Below, one piece after another: positions 17,096-26,407 of a DNA stretch of 64,000 nt. The stretch spans positions 123,497 through 187,496 of the forward strand of contig JAUNOY010000003.1 in the NCBI GenBank assembly GCA_030536995.1, in the 5' to 3' direction. Every line of letters starts with the position of its first letter. Position 1 is the first letter of the stretch. The position numbers and the translations under genes were made by a program. The stretch is from Eubacteriales bacterium (GTDB lineage: Bacteria > Bacillota > Clostridia > Lachnospirales > Lachnospiraceae). Under the pieces are notes generated by a model, which saw only the letters and a list, made by a program, of their open reading frames with translations, searched no databases and was not told the DNA's origin.

Positions 17096-18118
17096 TCATT
17101 TCTTATTCTTTTCTTTTGCTGATGCAAAGATACTCTGAAGCACAATGAAGAAACAGAGCATTGCCGCAATTGTAATTCTTGTCCACCAGGAAGATAAAGT
17201 TCCCTGGAAGGTAATAAATGCCTCGATAGTACCCTTGATCAGTACACCAAACAGACTTCCGAACACATTTCCCACACCGCCGGTCAAAAGAGTTCCTCCG
17301 ATAACGGCTGATGCGATGGCATCCATCTCAAAGCCCTTCGCCTGCTCAACGAAACCGGAACAGGTGTTAAGGCAGAAAAGGAAACCGCCGACACTTGCAA
17401 GAAATCCTTCCAAAATATAAGCTTTCAGTTTCGTCTTCTTTACATTCAGCCCCATCATAAGAGCAGACTGCTCATTGCCGCCTATCGCATAGATACTGCG
17501 TCCGAATTTTGTATATTTCAGGAGAATAAAAATTGCTACCAGAATCACCAGCGCGATAATTACGCTTGGATAAATATAAGGCTCAATCAGTTTGCCTTTC
17601 TTATTCACGTAACCGCCGAAAGGAAGATGAATCTTACACTGTGCCCAGCTTAAGAACATTTCATTTTTAATACTGATCATTTCCTTACTGATTACTGCTG
17701 TCATACCTCTGGCAAAGAACATCCCCGCCAGAGTTACGATAAACGGCTGTATATTCAGATATGCCACAAGCCATCCCTGTACAAGACCGAACACAAGACC
17801 GATTGTAAGGACAAAGATTGCGGAAGGAATCGCTCCCCATCCTGCCTTCTCCATACACCATGCAAGAATCATACAAACCATAGCAACAACGGAACCTACG
17901 GAAATATCAATACCGCCTGTAATCATAACGATAGTCATACCTGCCGCTATAACGATCAATCCGGCGTTGGATATAAACAGGTTCAGGAAGTTCTGGGTTT
18001 TTGCAAACCCTTGATCCTTAAAAAGAATAACCCCTACAATATACATGACCACAAACAGCGCAATGGTGATCAACAACAGAAAAGAATTTCCGTCCAGTTT
18101 ACGTCTGTCTTTCTTCAT
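17096..18118 (-). CDS. yjfF: Sugar ABC transporter permease, YjfF type
   Basis: 340 residues, about ten membrane segments, of the RbsC/BPD_transp_2 family. Typical stretches are MITGGIDISVGSVVA, NIQPFIVTLAGMFFARG, YAIGGNEQSALMMGLNV and GGTLLTGGVGNVFGS. Order and sequence match the last gene of the ytfQRT-yjfF galactofuranose importer of enterobacteria; the sugar here could differ. Its start overlaps the stop of the previous permease (TAATG-type), so translation is coupled. Confidence 0.82.
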   Translation of the reverse strand: MKKDRRKLDGNSFLLLITIALFVVMYIVGVILFKDQGFAKTQNFLNLFISNAGLIVIAAGMTIVMITGGIDISVGSVVAMVCMILAWCMEKAGWGAIPSAIFVLTIGLVFGLVQGWLVAYLNIQPFIVTLAGMFFARGMTAVISKEMISIKNEMFLSWAQCKIHLPFGGYVNKKGKLIEPYIYPSVIIALVILVAIFILLKYTKFGRSIYAIGGNEQSALMMGLNVKKTKLKAYILEGFLASVGGFLFCLNTCSGFVEQAKGFEMDAIASAVIGGTLLTGGVGNVFGSLFGVLIKGTIEAFITFQGTLSSWWTRITIAAMLCFFIVLQSIFASAKEKNKK

Positions 18119-19176
18119 TATGCTGCTCCTTTCCCACTGGATGCCTGAGCTGCGCCTTTTCCCTTAAGACGGCGGAACATCTTACGAAGCTCAGGGGACT
18201 GCAATGATACGATAATTACGACTACGATTGCCTTATATACAGGAATCTGGTCAGAACTTACAGATACTGCATACAGAGTAGTTGTCAATGTCTGAATAGT
18301 ATAGGCGCCGATCACACTTCCAATCAGGGAGAACTTACCGCCACCAAGGGAGTTTCCTCCAAGAGCAACAGCAAGGATAGCGTCCAACTCCAGATTCAGA
18401 CCAATGTTATTGGCATCTGCAGAATAGATACGGGAAGAGTTGATAAGTCCCGCAATACTTGCGCAGAAACCGCAGAACGCGTATACGAGAAAAATGATTT
18501 TTGCGGATTTTAAACCTACCAGTCTGGATGCGCGGGAGTTGATACCAACTGCTTCCACATACATACCAAGAGCTGTTTTTTTCAAAAGAAGCATAGTAAC
18601 CGCAACCATGATTACCGTCACAAAGATAGATGTAGGAATCGGAATTCCCGGAATGCTGGCTCCCAGCATTTTAAAGCTGTCTACACGGATATAGGTAATC
18701 TGTCCGTTTGTGAGAAGCTGCGCAATACCACGACCTGCTGTAAAAAGAATTAAAGTCGCTACCATAGGCTGAATATGCAGCTTGGCAACAAGGAAACCGT
18801 TAAAGCATCCGCAGAGAACACCTACCAGAATACCAAGAAGAATACCAAGTAAAGGATTGTTGATATATTCGTTTACAGACTGCTGTCCTCCTGCAATAAA
18901 GGAACAGGTGACTGCCGCAACAACTGCCATGACTGCGCCGACGGAGATATCCGTACCTGCTGAAGCTGCTACTACAAGTGTCATACCAATGGCAAGGATT
19001 ACGACCTCACTGCCCCTGTTGATTACATCGATGATACGTCCGTAAAGAACGCCGTTTTGGATGTCAATCTTAAAAAAGTCAGGACTTGCAATGACTGCTG
19101 CAATCAACATAATAATAAGACAGAACACCGGCATAAACAGTCTCTTTGACGTAAGTTTTTTGATTTTTTCCATCAA
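18118..19176 (-). CDS. ytfT: Sugar ABC transporter permease, YtfT type
   Basis: 352 residues of the same permease family. Recognisable parts: VVAASAGTDISVGAVMAV, HIQPMVATLILFTAGRGIAQLLTNG and LDAILAVALGGNSLGGGKFS. It should form the heteromeric membrane pore with the YjfF-type subunit. It overlaps the ATPase gene by 4 bp and the next permease gene by 1 bp, so the three are translationally coupled. Confidence 0.82.
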   Translation of the reverse strand: MMEKIKKLTSKRLFMPVFCLIIMLIAAVIASPDFFKIDIQNGVLYGRIIDVINRGSEVVILAIGMTLVVAASAGTDISVGAVMAVVAAVTCSFIAGGQQSVNEYINNPLLGILLGILVGVLCGCFNGFLVAKLHIQPMVATLILFTAGRGIAQLLTNGQITYIRVDSFKMLGASIPGIPIPTSIFVTVIMVAVTMLLLKKTALGMYVEAVGINSRASRLVGLKSAKIIFLVYAFCGFCASIAGLINSSRIYSADANNIGLNLELDAILAVALGGNSLGGGKFSLIGSVIGAYTIQTLTTTLYAVSVSSDQIPVYKAIVVVIIVSLQSPELRKMFRRLKGKGAAQASSGKGAA

Positions 19177-20687
19177 TTTCCACCTCCCGCAATTGCTTTC
19201 ATGATGGAATCCTGATAAAGTTCGGATTCTTCCAGTTCTCCTACCTTCATGCCATCACGCAGAACTGCCATACGACTGCAGGTACGAATCATTTCCTCAA
19301 TTTCTGAAGAAATAAACATAACTGCCATTCCCTGTTCTGAAAGCTGCAATACTAATTTCTGAATCTCTGTTTTCGTACCGATATCAATACCACGGGTAGG
19401 TTCATCCAGAATCAGGAAATCCGGATTTGTAAGAAGCCATCTGCCCAGAATAACCTTCTGTTGGTTACCACCTGAGAGCTGCTTAATCGGAGTTTCTCTG
19501 TCCGCAGTCTTAATCTGAAGGATATCAATATATTTGTCTGTAAATTCCTCCTGTTCTTTACGGCTCAGAAGATGGAACATACCGCGTTTCGCCTGAAGCG
19601 CGATAATAATATTTTCACGTACAGAAAGATCGGCAATGATTCCTTCCTCTTTACGGTTTTCAGGAAGATATGCCATACCTGCCATCATTGCATCCAGAGG
19701 AGCGCCCACCAGCAGCTTTTTGCCTTTTACAAAAAGTTCGCCGGAATCTGCCTTGTCCGCGCCGTAAATGCTTCGGGCAAGCTCGGAACGTCCGGAGCCC
19801 AGAAGTCCGGTAAGACCGATTACCTCTCCTTTATGGATATCAAGATTGAACGGCTTAATGGTTCCCTTATGGCCAAGACCTTTAGCGGAAATCACAACCT
19901 CTCCCCTTGCTTTCTGTTCGGAAGATTCTTTCTTAATTGCAGCCAGATCGTCAAAATCTTTACCCATCATCTTGGCTACAAGCTGTACTCTCGGAAGTTC
20001 TTCTACCTTATATTCTCCTACAAGAGTACCGTTTCGAAGAACGGTAATTCTGTCACATACTGCATAAACCTGTTCCAGAAAGTGTGTGACAAAGATAATG
20101 CCTACGCCCTGTGCTTTAAGCTTATTCATAAGCCTGAACAGCTTTTCTACCTCTCCGTCATCCAGAGAAGAGGTAGGCTCATCCAGAATCAGCACCTTTG
20201 CCGACATGTCTACTGCACGGGCAATCGCAAGCATCTGCTGAATCGCTATGGAGTAATTTTCTACTGCCATAGTTACGTCAATGTGAATATCCAGACTTTC
20301 CAGAAGCTCTCTGGATTTTTTGTTCATGGTTCGCCAGTCAATCATGCCGGCGCGCATCGGCTCTCTGCCGATATAAAGATTTTCTGCTACGGAAAGGTTC
20401 GGACAGAGGTTTACTTCCTGATAAACCGTACTGATTCCGTTCATCTGCGCTTCCTGCGGAGAGCGGTTGATAATCGCTGTATTCTTTCCGTCAATTCTGA
20501 TTTCTCCTGTTTCAAATTCCTCAACACCTGTAAGGACTTTGATCAATGTGGATTTTCCGGCGCCATTCTCGCCCATCAGTGCATGAATCTCACCTTTTCG
20601 TAACGTAAAATCCACATCCTGCAGCGCTTTAACGCCCGGGAAATTCTTGCTGATATGTCTCATTGTGAGCACAACACCCTGCTCCAT
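19173..20687 (-). CDS. ytfR: Sugar ABC transporter ATP-binding protein, YtfR type (two ABC domains)
   Basis: 504 residues with two nucleotide-binding domains, as in RbsA/MglA. Domain 1 has Walker [10 protein letters not shown] (about 38-46), a degenerate signature (YSIAIQQ) and Walker [10 protein letters not shown]. Domain 2 has a Walker-A-like TGLLGSGRSEL, the strong signature [14 protein letters not shown] and [11 protein letters not shown]. It energises import of the sugar bound by the YtfQ-type protein. A strong hairpin in the 172 bp upstream gap should lower its level relative to the binding protein. Confidence 0.88.
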   Translation of the reverse strand: MEQGVVLTMRHISKNFPGVKALQDVDFTLRKGEIHALMGENGAGKSTLIKVLTGVEEFETGEIRIDGKNTAIINRSPQEAQMNGISTVYQEVNLCPNLSVAENLYIGREPMRAGMIDWRTMNKKSRELLESLDIHIDVTMAVENYSIAIQQMLAIARAVDMSAKVLILDEPTSSLDDGEVEKLFRLMNKLKAQGVGIIFVTHFLEQVYAVCDRITVLRNGTLVGEYKVEELPRVQLVAKMMGKDFDDLAAIKKESSEQKARGEVVISAKGLGHKGTIKPFNLDIHKGEVIGLTGLLGSGRSELARSIYGADKADSGELFVKGKKLLVGAPLDAMMAGMAYLPENRKEEGIIADLSVRENIIIALQAKRGMFHLLSRKEQEEFTDKYIDILQIKTADRETPIKQLSGGNQQKVILGRWLLTNPDFLILDEPTRGIDIGTKTEIQKLVLQLSEQGMAVMFISSEIEEMIRTCSRMAVLRDGMKVGELEESELYQDSIMKAIAGGGN

Positions 20688-20756
20688 AAAGCTGCCTCTC
20701 TTTCTATGTAACTGTGAGCGGACAATTTGAAATCCCGCCTGACCCGTTTGTTGCTT

Positions 20757-20799
20757 AAAAATGCGGGGCGGGAACCTTTCGGTTCCGTCGTCCCCGCAT
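20757..20799 (-). terminator. Intercistronic terminator/attenuator between ytfQ and ytfR
   Basis: Minus-strand ATGCGGGG, inner CGGAACC, GAAA loop, GGTTCCCG, CCCCGCAT, then TTTT. Very stable. Probably a partial terminator that gives high binding protein and low ATPase/permease expression, and a 3' end protecting the ytfQ message. Confidence 0.8.
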
Positions 20800-20859
20800 G
20801 ATACACGACTTAATTATTGAACTTGGGAAACCCTTTTTTCATGGGATTATGGTTATCAA

Positions 20860-21843
20860 TTAATATGCACGTTCTGCAACGATGCTCTCGAGATCCATAG
20901 TTGTATCGAAGTATGCTTCGTCAACGTACTGAACCTTTTCAACTTCTTCGCCAGCTTCCAGTTTCTGGATAATCTCAGCTACACGTGGTCCGTGAAGTGG
21001 GTTACACTCGAAAGTAGCGTTCAGGTCGCCTGCGATCATAGAATCAAATGCAGCTTTTACAGAGTCAAAGGAAACAACGATGATGTCGCCGTCTGGTCCG
21101 CAAGTCTTTCCTGCAGCTTTGATTGCGTCGATAGCGCCGAATGCTTCATTGTCGTTCTCACAGATAACAACATCAATGTCATCATAGGATTTAAGGAAAG
21201 ATTCCATAACTTCCTGACCTTTTGCCTGTGTGAACTCACCAGACTGCATGTCTAACATCTTCCAGTTAGGATGTTCTGCCATTTTATTTGCAACACCTTC
21301 TGTACGTCCGATCTGAGCAGAAGCACCGATGGTACCCTGAATTGTTACCATATTGATTTCTTCTTCTCCGCGTCCCTGTTCTTCCAGATATTTTGCCAGC
21401 CAGTCTGCACAAGTTTCACCTTCTTTTACGAAGTTTCCGCCTACCCAGCAGGTATAAAGATCTTCATCAGCAAGATCCATCATACGGTCGGAAAGGATAA
21501 CCGGAATACCGGCATCTGCAGCTTCCTGAAGCACAGTTTCCCATCCTGTCTCAACTACAGGAGCTACTACAATGTAGTCAACTTCCTGCTGAATAAAGCT
21601 TCTGATAGCTTTAATCTGATTTTCCTGTTTCTGCTGTGCATCATCAAAAATCAGTTTGTATCCGTTCTCTTCTGTAAATGTGGATTTGAAAGATTCTGTG
21701 TTAGCGGTTCTCCAGTCAGACTCTGCACCAACCTGTGCATAACCAACTGTAATCAGATCGTCTTCGCCTGCGAATGCTGTTACAGGCATCATAGTAGCTG
21801 CAAGTGCGGATGCTGCCAAAACTGCTAAAACTCTTTTCTTCAT
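20860..21843 (-). CDS. ytfQ: Galactofuranose-type sugar-binding protein (YtfQ-like)
   Basis: 327 residues. Signal peptide about 1-25 ending FAGED, with an AxA-like site and no lipobox Cys, which is odd for a Gram-positive binding protein. The mature part is a periplasmic-binding-protein type 1 fold; VGYAQVGAESDWRTANTES is the hallmark of YtfQ, and IVVAPVVETGWETVL and CENDNEAFGAIDAIK follow. Family knowledge: YtfQ binds galactofuranose/galactose forms; ligand here not proven. It comes straight after the YesM/YesN genes and likely has its own promoter. Confidence 0.86.
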   Translation of the reverse strand: MKKRVLAVLAASALAATMMPVTAFAGEDDLITVGYAQVGAESDWRTANTESFKSTFTEENGYKLIFDDAQQKQENQIKAIRSFIQQEVDYIVVAPVVETGWETVLQEAADAGIPVILSDRMMDLADEDLYTCWVGGNFVKEGETCADWLAKYLEEQGRGEEEINMVTIQGTIGASAQIGRTEGVANKMAEHPNWKMLDMQSGEFTQAKGQEVMESFLKSYDDIDVVICENDNEAFGAIDAIKAAGKTCGPDGDIIVVSFDSVKAAFDSMIAGDLNATFECNPLHGPRVAEIIQKLEAGEEVEKVQYVDEAYFDTTMDLESIVAERAY

Positions 21844-21902
21844 AAAAAATTCCCTCCTTGAATGTACTGGGCTTCGTCGCCCCTTCGTTATCTTGTAGCC
21901 TT

Positions 21903-21911
21903 ATTCTATCA
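21903..21911 (-). promoter_or_regulatory. Probable promoter of the ytfQ operon
   Basis: Extended -10 TGATAGAAT on the minus strand (hexamer 21903-21908) with a poor -35, as expected if the response regulator activates it. Confidence 0.4.
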
Positions 21912-21977
21912 GTAATTTTTCATAAAATAAACAGAATAAACAAGGGTATTTGTTGCTTTTTTTACTAATTTTCCCTG

Positions 21978-23495
21978 TCAAGAATTAGTAAGTTGATTAT
22001 TTTCAGATAAAAGTGTGATTTTTTTAGGTATACATACTGTGGCAAGAGTTCCTTCTCCTTTTTTACTCTGAAAACTGATGCCAAATTCAGGACCGTAGTT
22101 CAGCCGGATACGCTCATCTACATTTCCAAGACCGAAACCTCTTTCCCTTTCCGCCTCTCCTTTTACCTTCTTCCGGAGGATTTCCAGCTCTTCTTCCGTC
22201 ATTCCAATCCCGTTATCTTCTACCTCAAGATAAATTCTGTCATTACGTTCATATCCCCTGACTGTGATTTTTCCTTTTCCCCTCTTGTTTTTGATTCCGT
22301 GATAAAGCGCATTTTCCACAAGAGGCTGAAGGGTAAGCTTTAATATATAATAAGGATAAATCCCGGCATCTATGCTGATTTCATATTCCATAATGTCTGC
22401 ATAACGAACCTCCTGAATACTGAGGTAACTTCGGATATGGGATTCCTCCTCCCGAATAGTAATATAATCGTTCCCTTCACTTAAGGTTGTGCGGAAAAAT
22501 TCTGACAGAGCTGTAACCATGAACACAACTTCTTTATTCATCCCTCCTTCTGCCATCCATACGATTGCATCCAGCGTATTATAAAGAAAGTGGGGATTAA
22601 TCTGCGCCTGCAGAAGCTTAAGCTCCGTATCTCTTAAGTTCTTCTGCTCTTTTTTGATATTTTCAATGAGATACTGGATTTCTCCTGTCATATCATTGAA
22701 ACTGTTGGTAAGTACCTGAATCTCGTCTCCGGATTCAATCTCTGCGTGGGAAAAGTTTCCTTTTGCCACCTGCTTCGTCGCTCTGCACAGCTCGCGGATA
22801 GGCTTCGTAACACTCTGGGTAATCATCCTTGTCAAACTGAGAATCAATACAAGAAGAATCAGAAGAATCACAGTACAGAGAATCAGGGTATCCTTTGCCC
22901 TGTCCTCCAGCATATGCCTGATATTTTCCAGATTTGATGTCTCGTAATAAATATATTCCTGAAGATTTTCCTGAATGAGGGCTGTGGAGCTTCTGATATC
23001 ATTCTCCAGAAGATCCATATTTTCCTCATAATGGCTTCCCTTCTCAATATTATCATCAATGGTACGCACGACTCTTTCCAGCCATCCCAGACTCTTGTCA
23101 ATTCTGCTCAGAAGCTCCAGATGAGAGCTGTCTGACTCTTCAATCTGATATGTCAAAGAGCCGTGAAGCTCATTGATCATGGTGTAGGGATTTCTTACCC
23201 TTGCGTCATCCGACTGAAGATTTGCCTCTTCTTCATTCAGATTTTTGAAACTCAGATTTCCGATAATGGCGCGGTACATGCTGTAATCCAGATCTGTTTT
23301 AAAATCCAGACTGTATTTATTTATCGCCGTAATATTCCTTACGCTCTGACTGTAAGCATTGCTGAAATTTATCAGACTTACTAAAAGGTAAAGAATCAGC
23401 GCTGTAAGAGGCAGCATAATGACTGCAGCAAGAAGATTCAGCCTTTTATCAAGGGGATATTTCTTTAGAAATTTCATACTTTCCGGAAATCTCAT
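21978..23495 (-). CDS. Sensor histidine kinase, YesM family
   Basis: 505 residues. Membrane helix at about 28-50; extracellular sensor region about 51-200, mostly helical and without a recognised ligand fold; second membrane helix about 202-222; HAMP about 222-275; His_kinase domain with QINPHFLYNTLDAIVWM carrying the phosphorylated His (near residue 302); HATPase with LVENALYHG, DNGIGM and GLGNVDERI. It overlaps the YesN-type regulator gene by 4 bp and precedes the YtfQ-type importer, so it probably senses the imported sugar and drives its uptake genes. Confidence 0.9.
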   Translation of the reverse strand: MRFPESMKFLKKYPLDKRLNLLAAVIMLPLTALILYLLVSLINFSNAYSQSVRNITAINKYSLDFKTDLDYSMYRAIIGNLSFKNLNEEEANLQSDDARVRNPYTMINELHGSLTYQIEESDSSHLELLSRIDKSLGWLERVVRTIDDNIEKGSHYEENMDLLENDIRSSTALIQENLQEYIYYETSNLENIRHMLEDRAKDTLILCTVILLILLVLILSLTRMITQSVTKPIRELCRATKQVAKGNFSHAEIESGDEIQVLTNSFNDMTGEIQYLIENIKKEQKNLRDTELKLLQAQINPHFLYNTLDAIVWMAEGGMNKEVVFMVTALSEFFRTTLSEGNDYITIREEESHIRSYLSIQEVRYADIMEYEISIDAGIYPYYILKLTLQPLVENALYHGIKNKRGKGKITVRGYERNDRIYLEVEDNGIGMTEEELEILRKKVKGEAERERGFGLGNVDERIRLNYGPEFGISFQSKKGEGTLATVCIPKKITLLSENNQLTNS

Positions 23496-25123
23496 ACGTT
23501 ATCCTCGCCCTTTCTTGCACGATATTCCTTAGGAGTACATCCGCATACTTTTTTAAATATGTAACTGAAATAGTGAGCGTCCTTATATCCCACTTCATAT
23601 GCAATTTCCGAGCTTCGCATATTTGTACACATCAGAAGCGCTTTTGCCTTTTCCAGACGGATACCTGTAAGATGTTCCACAAAGCTCACTCCTGTTTCCT
23701 GGCGGAAAAGAGTGCTGAAATATCCGGGACTTAAATTTACCATTGCTGCAGCCTGGTTCATTGAGAACTCATTGTTCTGAAAATTCTCCAGAATAATTTT
23801 CTGAGCCGCAGTAATAAGCTCCATATATTTATTTCTGGAAGATTTGTCACGAAGCCTTATAGTTTCTGTAAAAAGCTTCGTCACATAGGAAATCATCCCC
23901 TCCTCACACTGAAGAGAATCCGCAAATTCCCCCACATCCCTGCATTGGGCAGGAAGAAGTGCGGAATCAATTCCGATGCTTTCCAGAAAATGACTGGCAC
24001 ATAAATTCATATCTACGATCAGATAATGACAAAACATAAGAGATTCGTAATTTTCATGTCCGATATTTTTGAAATATTCTTCCACGAAATTTTTTGTCTC
24101 CTCCTCAAGCCCGCTTTTCAGGAAATCTTCCACCAGCTTTCTGTTAATCTTGGATGCATCCACAGATTTAAGACTCATATCTTTCATCCCCGCAGGCTTT
24201 AATTCACGAATCTGCTCCACTGTAAGAAAACGGTTTTTTTCCGTAAAAAAGCGGCTGGCAAAAGCCTTGCTTGCCCCTATATAGGAGCGGCGGATATCCC
24301 TCATACGCTGCACTGTCTCTCCTGCTCCTCCAAAATAAGAAACTTCAGGATACTGTGTGAGAATCTCCTGTATTTCCTTTTCCAGATTCATCAACTTCGT
24401 CCCCGCCTGCCTCTCCTCCTCTGATTTCATAAGGATTGCCAGACCTTCCAGACCTCTTTCTACTGCAAAGAACTCCGGATTCTTCATAATTGCCTCATCT
24501 ACCTTTTCAGACGCTTCCATAACCTGCGCCGAAGAATCCATACTTTCTCCGGAATCAACCAGTTTCAGAAGAAGAACTGTATAAAAAGGCGCTGCCAGAT
24601 CCAGCTCCAGAAGCTCTCCCCTGTCAAGAATTTCTCTTGTTGTAGCAGTACCTGCAACAATTTGTTCAAAGAGACGAATTTTTTCTACTTTAACGTTTTC
24701 CCCATTCTCCAGTCTGTACTGCTCCACAAGAAGAGTCTGGGCGCGTTCTTCCCGGATGATATCAGCCACCTGCTTTACAGCCTCCAAAAGCTTTTCCCCG
24801 CTAATTGGTTTCAGAAGATAATTTGCCACTCCCAGATTAATCGCCTGCTTTGCATAATCAAATTCACTGTATCCGCTCAAAATAATAATCTTTGTATCCG
24901 GAAGCTCTTTTCGCACAAGTCCTGAAAGCTCCAGACCGTCCATAAAAGGCATACGGATATCCGTAATCAGAATATCCGGCTTCGTCTGCTTGATCAGCGG
25001 CCATGCCAGCTCTCCGTCTCCAGCTTCCCCCACAAAGGTGAACCCCTCCTGCTCCCATGGTATATTATTTTTTACACCGTTTCGTATGATTATCTCGTCT
25101 TCTACCAGAAACACTTTTAACAT
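23492..25123 (-). CDS. Response regulator with AraC-type output, YesN family
   Basis: 543 residues. Receiver domain about 1-120 with the phospho-acceptor Asp55 (ITDIRMPFMDG) and conserved Lys in LLKPISG; a middle region of unknown fold about 130-420; two AraC helix-turn-helix motifs at the C-terminus (FSMNQAAAMVNLSPGYFSTLF and SEIAYEVGYKDAHYFSYIFKK). First gene of the operon RR-kinase-ytfQRT-yjfF. Expected to activate the importer promoter when phosphorylated. Confidence 0.9.
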   Translation of the reverse strand: MLKVFLVEDEIIIRNGVKNNIPWEQEGFTFVGEAGDGELAWPLIKQTKPDILITDIRMPFMDGLELSGLVRKELPDTKIIILSGYSEFDYAKQAINLGVANYLLKPISGEKLLEAVKQVADIIREERAQTLLVEQYRLENGENVKVEKIRLFEQIVAGTATTREILDRGELLELDLAAPFYTVLLLKLVDSGESMDSSAQVMEASEKVDEAIMKNPEFFAVERGLEGLAILMKSEEERQAGTKLMNLEKEIQEILTQYPEVSYFGGAGETVQRMRDIRRSYIGASKAFASRFFTEKNRFLTVEQIRELKPAGMKDMSLKSVDASKINRKLVEDFLKSGLEEETKNFVEEYFKNIGHENYESLMFCHYLIVDMNLCASHFLESIGIDSALLPAQCRDVGEFADSLQCEEGMISYVTKLFTETIRLRDKSSRNKYMELITAAQKIILENFQNNEFSMNQAAAMVNLSPGYFSTLFRQETGVSFVEHLTGIRLEKAKALLMCTNMRSSEIAYEVGYKDAHYFSYIFKKVCGCTPKEYRARKGEDNV

Positions 25124-25308
25124 TTTTCATATCTCCCCTTCCTGTAACAACCAAAAATTTCAGTATGATTTCTTTATATTTTAACAAAATCGCCAAAAAA
25201 TGAATAGACATCTACTGCATTTTTTTACAATTTATGATAAACTGTTCTTACTGTTTCCAGTAACCTGTGTTACAAGTATGAAAGGGAAACTGATAAGGAG
25301 ATTGGAAT

Positions 25309-26346
25309 ATGAAACAATATGTAGATTACATCGTAGATCAGGCTGTAAAACTTCTGAATATTGACAGTCCTTCCGGCTACGGGGAAAAAGTAACAGAATA
25401 TTTACTGGAGGAATTTCAGCGTCTTGGCGTAAAAGCAGAGCGTACCGTAAAAGGGGGTGTACTTGCAGATCTGGGTGGAGACGACACCGAAAATGCCATT
25501 CTTATGGAATGTCACTGTGACACCTTAGGAGGCATGGTTCATCAGATTAAAGAAAACGGGCGTCTGAAACTCACTCCTATCGGCGGTATGCGTCCGGAGA
25601 ATGCTGAAACAGAAAACTGTCGGATCATCACCAAATCCGGTAAAATTTACGAAGGAACCTGCCAGCTTGTAAACGCTTCTGTCCATGTGACAGACGATTA
25701 TACAGAAAAAAGAACCTGGGATAACGTAGAAATCCTCATCGATGAGCCGATAAGTTCAAAAGATGACGTTAAAGCGCTTGGTATCATGAACGGCGACTAT
25801 GTCTGCTTCGAGCCCCGTACCCGCGTAACAGACAGCGGCTACATTAAGAGCCGTTTTCTTGATGATAAAATTTCATCATCTGTTCTTCTCGGTTACGCAA
25901 AATACCTCAAAGACAACAACCTTACACCAAAACGCCGCGTTTACGCACACTTCACAATCTTTGAAGAAGTCGGACACGGCGGATCTGCATCATGTCCGGA
26001 TGGTGTAACGGAAATCTGGTCTGTAGATATGGGATGTGTAGGCGACGGACTGGAATGCACAGAGCATGAGGTTTCTATCTGTGCCAAGGATAGCGGCGGT
26101 CCTTACAGCTATCCGGTTGTTAGCCGCATGATTGAAGTTGCCCAGAAACATGATCTGAAATATGCTGTGGATATCTATCCTCACTACGGTTCTGATGTGG
26201 AAGCCACCCTGCGTGCAGGTTACGATGTCCGTCACGGTCTGATCGGTCCCGGTGTATATGCATCCCACGGCTATGAGCGTACCCATAAGGACGGTGTTGA
26301 AAATACGCTGAACCTTATCCGCTATTATCTGGAAGACGAAAACTAA
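25309..26346 (+). CDS. M42 family metallopeptidase
   Basis: 345 residues, the length of M42 aminopeptidases. Metal ligands are recognisable: His69 and Asp71 (ECHCDTLGG), Asp185/Asp186 (RFLDDKISS), Glu219/Glu220 (FEEVGHGG), Asp240 (SVDMG) and a C-terminal His (YASHGYERTH). The usual AHMDEIG block is altered to CHCDTLG. Family role: dinuclear metal aminopeptidase acting on peptides in the cytosol. GGAG lies before the ATG. It is followed after 61 bp by an AraC regulator and probably shares its transcript. The promoter is unclear; TTTACA at 25224 is a possible -35. Confidence 0.85.
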   Translation: MKQYVDYIVDQAVKLLNIDSPSGYGEKVTEYLLEEFQRLGVKAERTVKGGVLADLGGDDTENAILMECHCDTLGGMVHQIKENGRLKLTPIGGMRPENAETENCRIITKSGKIYEGTCQLVNASVHVTDDYTEKRTWDNVEILIDEPISSKDDVKALGIMNGDYVCFEPRTRVTDSGYIKSRFLDDKISSSVLLGYAKYLKDNNLTPKRRVYAHFTIFEEVGHGGSASCPDGVTEIWSVDMGCVGDGLECTEHEVSICAKDSGGPYSYPVVSRMIEVAQKHDLKYAVDIYPHYGSDVEATLRAGYDVRHGLIGPGVYASHGYERTHKDGVENTLNLIRYYLEDEN

Positions 26347-26355
26347 TACAGACCG

Positions 26356-26376
26356 GCCGGAAATATTCTCTCCGGC
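26356..26376 (+). other. Intercistronic hairpin between peptidase and AraC regulator
   Basis: GCCGGA, nine-base loop, TCCGGC, no T-tract. Likely too weak to terminate. Confidence 0.35.
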
Positions 26377-26407
26377 ATGGATTCCCGACTGCAGGAGGAA
26401 AGGTTTT

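Noticed and set aside
19572-20603. 343-codon plus-strand frame opposite ytfR
   Set aside because: The minus strand encodes a complete double ABC ATPase; this frame has no ribosome site or motif.
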